Source: Dehalococcoidia bacterium (GTDB lineage: Bacteria; Chloroflexota; Dehalococcoidia; Lucifugimonadales; Lucifugimonadaceae). From it: a stretch of DNA of 45,308 nucleotides. The DNA lies in assembly GCA_028281895.1 (NCBI GenBank), contig JANQIZ010000238.1, positions 1-45,308 of the forward strand. Direction: 5' to 3'. This document shows positions 43,313-45,308 of this stretch, piece after piece. Position numbers and translations under genes: made by a program. The notes below the pieces were generated by a model. That model saw nothing but the letters and a program-made list of their open reading frames with translations, was not told the origin of the DNA and ran no database searches. How positions within the stretch are numbered: position 1 is the first letter of the stretch; each line of letters opens with the position of its first letter.

Positions 43313-44050
43313 TCAGCCGTTCAGTCTGGCATGCACAGCCGAGGGCACGGAGCTGATCACGGCGTCTGCTCCAGCTTCTAGCGACGCTATCGAGAGCTCC
43401 TGATCTGCGATGACTTCGGAGCCAGCGACGATCATTCGCTTGCCTGCTCCGTGTACCGCTTCGATATCCTGCGCACTGGGCGCGAACGGCACAAGGATCC
43501 AGCTTGAATAGGGGTCGCTCAGCGTGAGCGGCAGTGACTCTGCGTTCGCAGCAACCGCCGAGCACTGGAACTCAGTGCTGCCTTCGTAGAATCGCCTGCG
43601 GACATCGACCGATTGAGCAATGATCCCGAACCCGACTGTGCGGCTGAGCAGACCATGTTCTTGCAAAGCGCTGCATATCATGTTGATGATTCCAGGCTGC
43701 AGGGTCTTCACATTCAAGACGATTACAGGATCGATACCCGGAACGTCTGCGGCCATGCTCAGCGCTGCATCGAGAGTCGGTACACGCTCGCCTGCGAACT
43801 CAGAGCTTTTCCAGCTTCCAACGTCTAGCGCTGTTAGCTCCTGCAAGGACATTTCTGAGACCCGGCCCGACCCGTCTGTTGTTCTGTCCACCGTATCGTC
43901 GTGGATCACAACGAGCTGTTGATCTGAGGTCATAGCCAGGTCCAACTCGATCCCCAGCCCCAGATCGAACGCAGCCCGGTAGGCCGAGAGGGTGTTTTCA
44001 GGATGTGTGTTCTCTAACCCGCGATGGGCGATGAGCGTTGGTTGCGACAT
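43313..44050 (-). CDS. Glycerophosphodiester phosphodiesterase
   Basis: From ATG 44050 this is 245 residues of GDPD TIM barrel. The catalytic and metal residues appear in order: AHRG (His9), HPENT (Glu18), ELDLAMT (Glu35, Asp37) and VIHDDTVDRTT (His50). It hydrolyses deacylated phospholipids to glycerol 3-phosphate and an alcohol. No signal peptide, so probably cytoplasmic. The open frame back to 44140 overlaps the lipoprotein gene and is not family-like. It is last in an argH-lipoprotein-GDPD run, and convergent with the RraA-like gene with no gap. Confidence 0.92.
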   Translation of the reverse strand: MSQPTLIAHRGLENTHPENTLSAYRAAFDLGLGIELDLAMTSDQQLVVIHDDTVDRTTDGSGRVSEMSLQELTALDVGSWKSSEFAGERVPTLDAALSMAADVPGIDPVIVLNVKTLQPGIINMICSALQEHGLLSRTVGFGIIAQSVDVRRRFYEGSTEFQCSAVAANAESLPLTLSDPYSSWILVPFAPSAQDIEAVHGAGKRMIVAGSEVIADQELSIASLEAGADAVISSVPSAVHARLNG

Positions 44051-44057
44051 TGGCAGT

Positions 44058-44495
44058 TCAGTTCTCCTCGACGCGCAAGAATACTGTGTATGCGCTTTCA
44101 AGAACGCCACTCTGGGGCGGTGGATCGGGGCGTAGCTCAAGGATCGTCACCGTCACTCGACCGATATCTACCGACGCCTGTCCTCCAGGGACGATCTCCA
44201 GCCTCGATTCAACAGGATCGTTCGTGTCGACGGTGGTGCTGAGGACTACGAAAGCCTCGCCGGCCCGCACACACTGCACTCCCTCCGGGCAACGAGAGTC
44301 GTTCTCTACAGCAACGACAGTTACGAGCGCACCTTTCTCGTCAGTGCCAAATCCTAGAGAGTCCTTAACGCCTACGAGTCCCTCACTCGAGACTCTATTG
44401 CTGCTCGAGGCAGGTTCGCCACTGGACCCACATGAAACGGCCAGTGCGAACAGTGCTATCAGAAGAAACGCCACCAGCGCGAAAGATCGCTTCAA
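44058..44495 (-). CDS. Hypothetical lipoprotein
   Basis: This 145-residue protein has a signal peptide with a lipobox LAVSC (lipidated Cys22). The mature part includes DSRCPEGVQCVRAGEAFVVLS with Cys69 and Cys75, a pattern seen in small secreted proteins that may form a disulfide. I cannot name a function. It overlaps argH by 4 bases (ATGA) and precedes the GDPD gene by 7 bases, so its translation is coupled to argH. Confidence 0.75.
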   Translation of the reverse strand: MKRSFALVAFLLIALFALAVSCGSSGEPASSSNRVSSEGLVGVKDSLGFGTDEKGALVTVVAVENDSRCPEGVQCVRAGEAFVVLSTTVDTNDPVESRLEIVPGGQASVDIGRVTVTILELRPDPPPQSGVLESAYTVFLRVEEN

Positions 44496-45308
44496 CTGCC
44501 TTGCTCCATAGCGCTGGAGAGGCGTTTCCTGGCTGTCTGTACGGCGTCTAGCACTCGATTGGGAGCGGTTCCTCCCGGCACATCACGTGCCGCTACCGCA
44601 GATTCGGTAGTGATGGACATGATGTCGTCTTCGAACAGATCCGACGCTGACTTGAAGTCGTCGAGAGTTAGCTCTCCGAATCCCTTGTTCGCCGCGATGC
44701 TCTGCTTCGCCAGCGCAGCGACCGCTATATACGCCTTCCTGAATGGAACGCCTTTGCCAACCAGGTAGTCGGCGAAGTCGGTCGCAAGCACATAGCTGCG
44801 CTCAGCCGCTAGTTTCATGCGTTCAGCATCGACGGACATGCCTTTCACCATTCCAGCGGCTGCTTCCAGAGCAGGGATCACCGTATCCGCCGAATCAAAG
44901 AGCCCTTCTTTGTCTTCCTGCAGATCGCGGTTGTAGGTGAGAGGCAGGCCTTTGACAGTGGTGAGCAACCCCATCAGGTGCCCGTACACACGGCCGGTCT
45001 TCCCGCGAATCAGCTCAGCGAAGTCAGGGTTGCGCTTCTGCGGCATGATGCTTGAGCCAGAGGTGTACTCATCCGGCAGGCCAATGAAACCGAACTCATC
45101 GGACGACCAGATGACGAACTCCTCTGCCAGCCGCGACAGGTGCGCCATCGTCATCGAGGCAGCGAACAGGTAGTACAGGATGAAGTCGCGATCAGAGACG
45201 GCATCCATGCTGTTGGCTGAGATTGCGCTAAAGCCAAGTTCTTCAGCCACAGAGTCGCGATCGAGCGGATACGGCGAGCCAGCCATCGCTCCACTGCCTA
45301 GAGTCATG
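44492..45308 (-). CDS. argH: Argininosuccinate lyase, C-terminal part (N-terminus beyond the right edge)
   Basis: About 271 C-terminal residues of this arginine-biosynthesis lyase are visible. The family signature loop GSSIMPQKRNPD carries the catalytic Ser, and other conserved parts are GSGAMAGSPYPLDRD, LPLTYNRDLQEDKEGLFDS, and ATDFADYLVGKGVPFRKAY in the C-terminal helical domain. The ATG at the very edge is internal; the first 180-200 residues lie outside. It overlaps the lipoprotein gene by 4 bases. Confidence 0.95.
   Translation of the reverse strand, partial: MTLGSGAMAGSPYPLDRDSVAEELGFSAISANSMDAVSDRDFILYYLFAASMTMAHLSRLAEEFVIWSSDEFGFIGLPDEYTSGSSIMPQKRNPDFAELIRGKTGRVYGHLMGLLTTVKGLPLTYNRDLQEDKEGLFDSADTVIPALEAAAGMVKGMSVDAERMKLAAERSYVLATDFADYLVGKGVPFRKAYIAVAALAKQSIAANKGFGELTLDDFKSASDLFEDDIMSITTESAVAARDVPGGTAPNRVLDAVQTARKRLSSAMEQGS

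Noticed and set aside
1-45308. CRISPR arrays, insertion sequences, prophage genes, tRNA or rRNA genes
   Set aside because: No regular repeats, transposase or integrase motifs, tRNA T-loop/acceptor patterns or rRNA segments were seen by reading both strands; a tRNAscan or Rfam run would be decisive.

Overview
This 45.3 kb window is a gene-dense bacterial chromosome segment of moderately high G+C. It carries about 41 protein genes and no rRNA, tRNA, CRISPR array or insertion sequence that I can recognise. Gene content suggests a free-living Chloroflexota bacterium, perhaps Dehalococcoidia/SAR202-like. The pointers are the RecG N-terminus, a zinc-ribbon L28, paralogous CocE/NonD hydrolases, an orphan enolase-superfamily enzyme, an RraA-like protein, ComEC/ComEA competence genes, and frequent TTG/GTG starts. 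This placement is inference from gene flavour, not from a marker phylogeny.

Layout. At 1-5.1 kb, fakA-degV(fakB)-recG run on the minus strand opposite rpmB and rpe; this neighbourhood resembles the rpe-rpmB-yloV-recG region of Firmicutes. At 5.1-6.1 kb, a DUF4395 membrane protein gene follows a short cysteine-rich leader ORF and an attenuator hairpin. At 6.1-12.8 kb is an accessory-looking stretch: a receiver-like protein, two CocE/NonD hydrolases, an orphan protein with a nucleoside-deoxyribosyltransferase/TIR-like domain, and a D-2-hydroxyacid dehydrogenase. At 12.8-15.9 kb are comEC and comEA. At 16-22.5 kb are an enolase-superfamily enzyme with a coupled methyltransferase, a stress-type membrane protein, ilvE, a small membrane-protein pair, a CpsB-type PHP protein and a PIG-L deacetylase.

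From 22.7 kb the content is mostly core. glyA is followed by rpsF-ssb-rpsR, where S18 has a long acidic tail, then a PpiC/SurA-like foldase. Next come hom-thrC, an acetyltransferase and a GT4 glycosyltransferase. mfd diverges from proB-proA across an intergenic region holding a near-perfect CIRCE (HrcA) operator. The minus-strand run rph-eno-gap, panE-like plus RraA-like genes, and the minus-strand run argH-lipoprotein-GDPD complete the window.

The best candidate for an undescribed system is the DUF4395 leader (minus strand, about 5963 to 5790). A tiny ORF with four Cys codons in six overlaps one arm of a 13-bp perfect antiterminator, whose partner arm lies in the loop of an intrinsic terminator. 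This is the architecture of a cysteine-responsive transcription attenuator in front of a membrane protein that has paired CxxC motifs. Other points worth checking are the acidic tail on S18, the CIRCE element at mfd/proB, the orphan NDT/TIR-like protein, and two adjacent hydrolase-fold proteins (PAP2 and CpsB/PHP) that have lost catalytic or metal-binding histidines.
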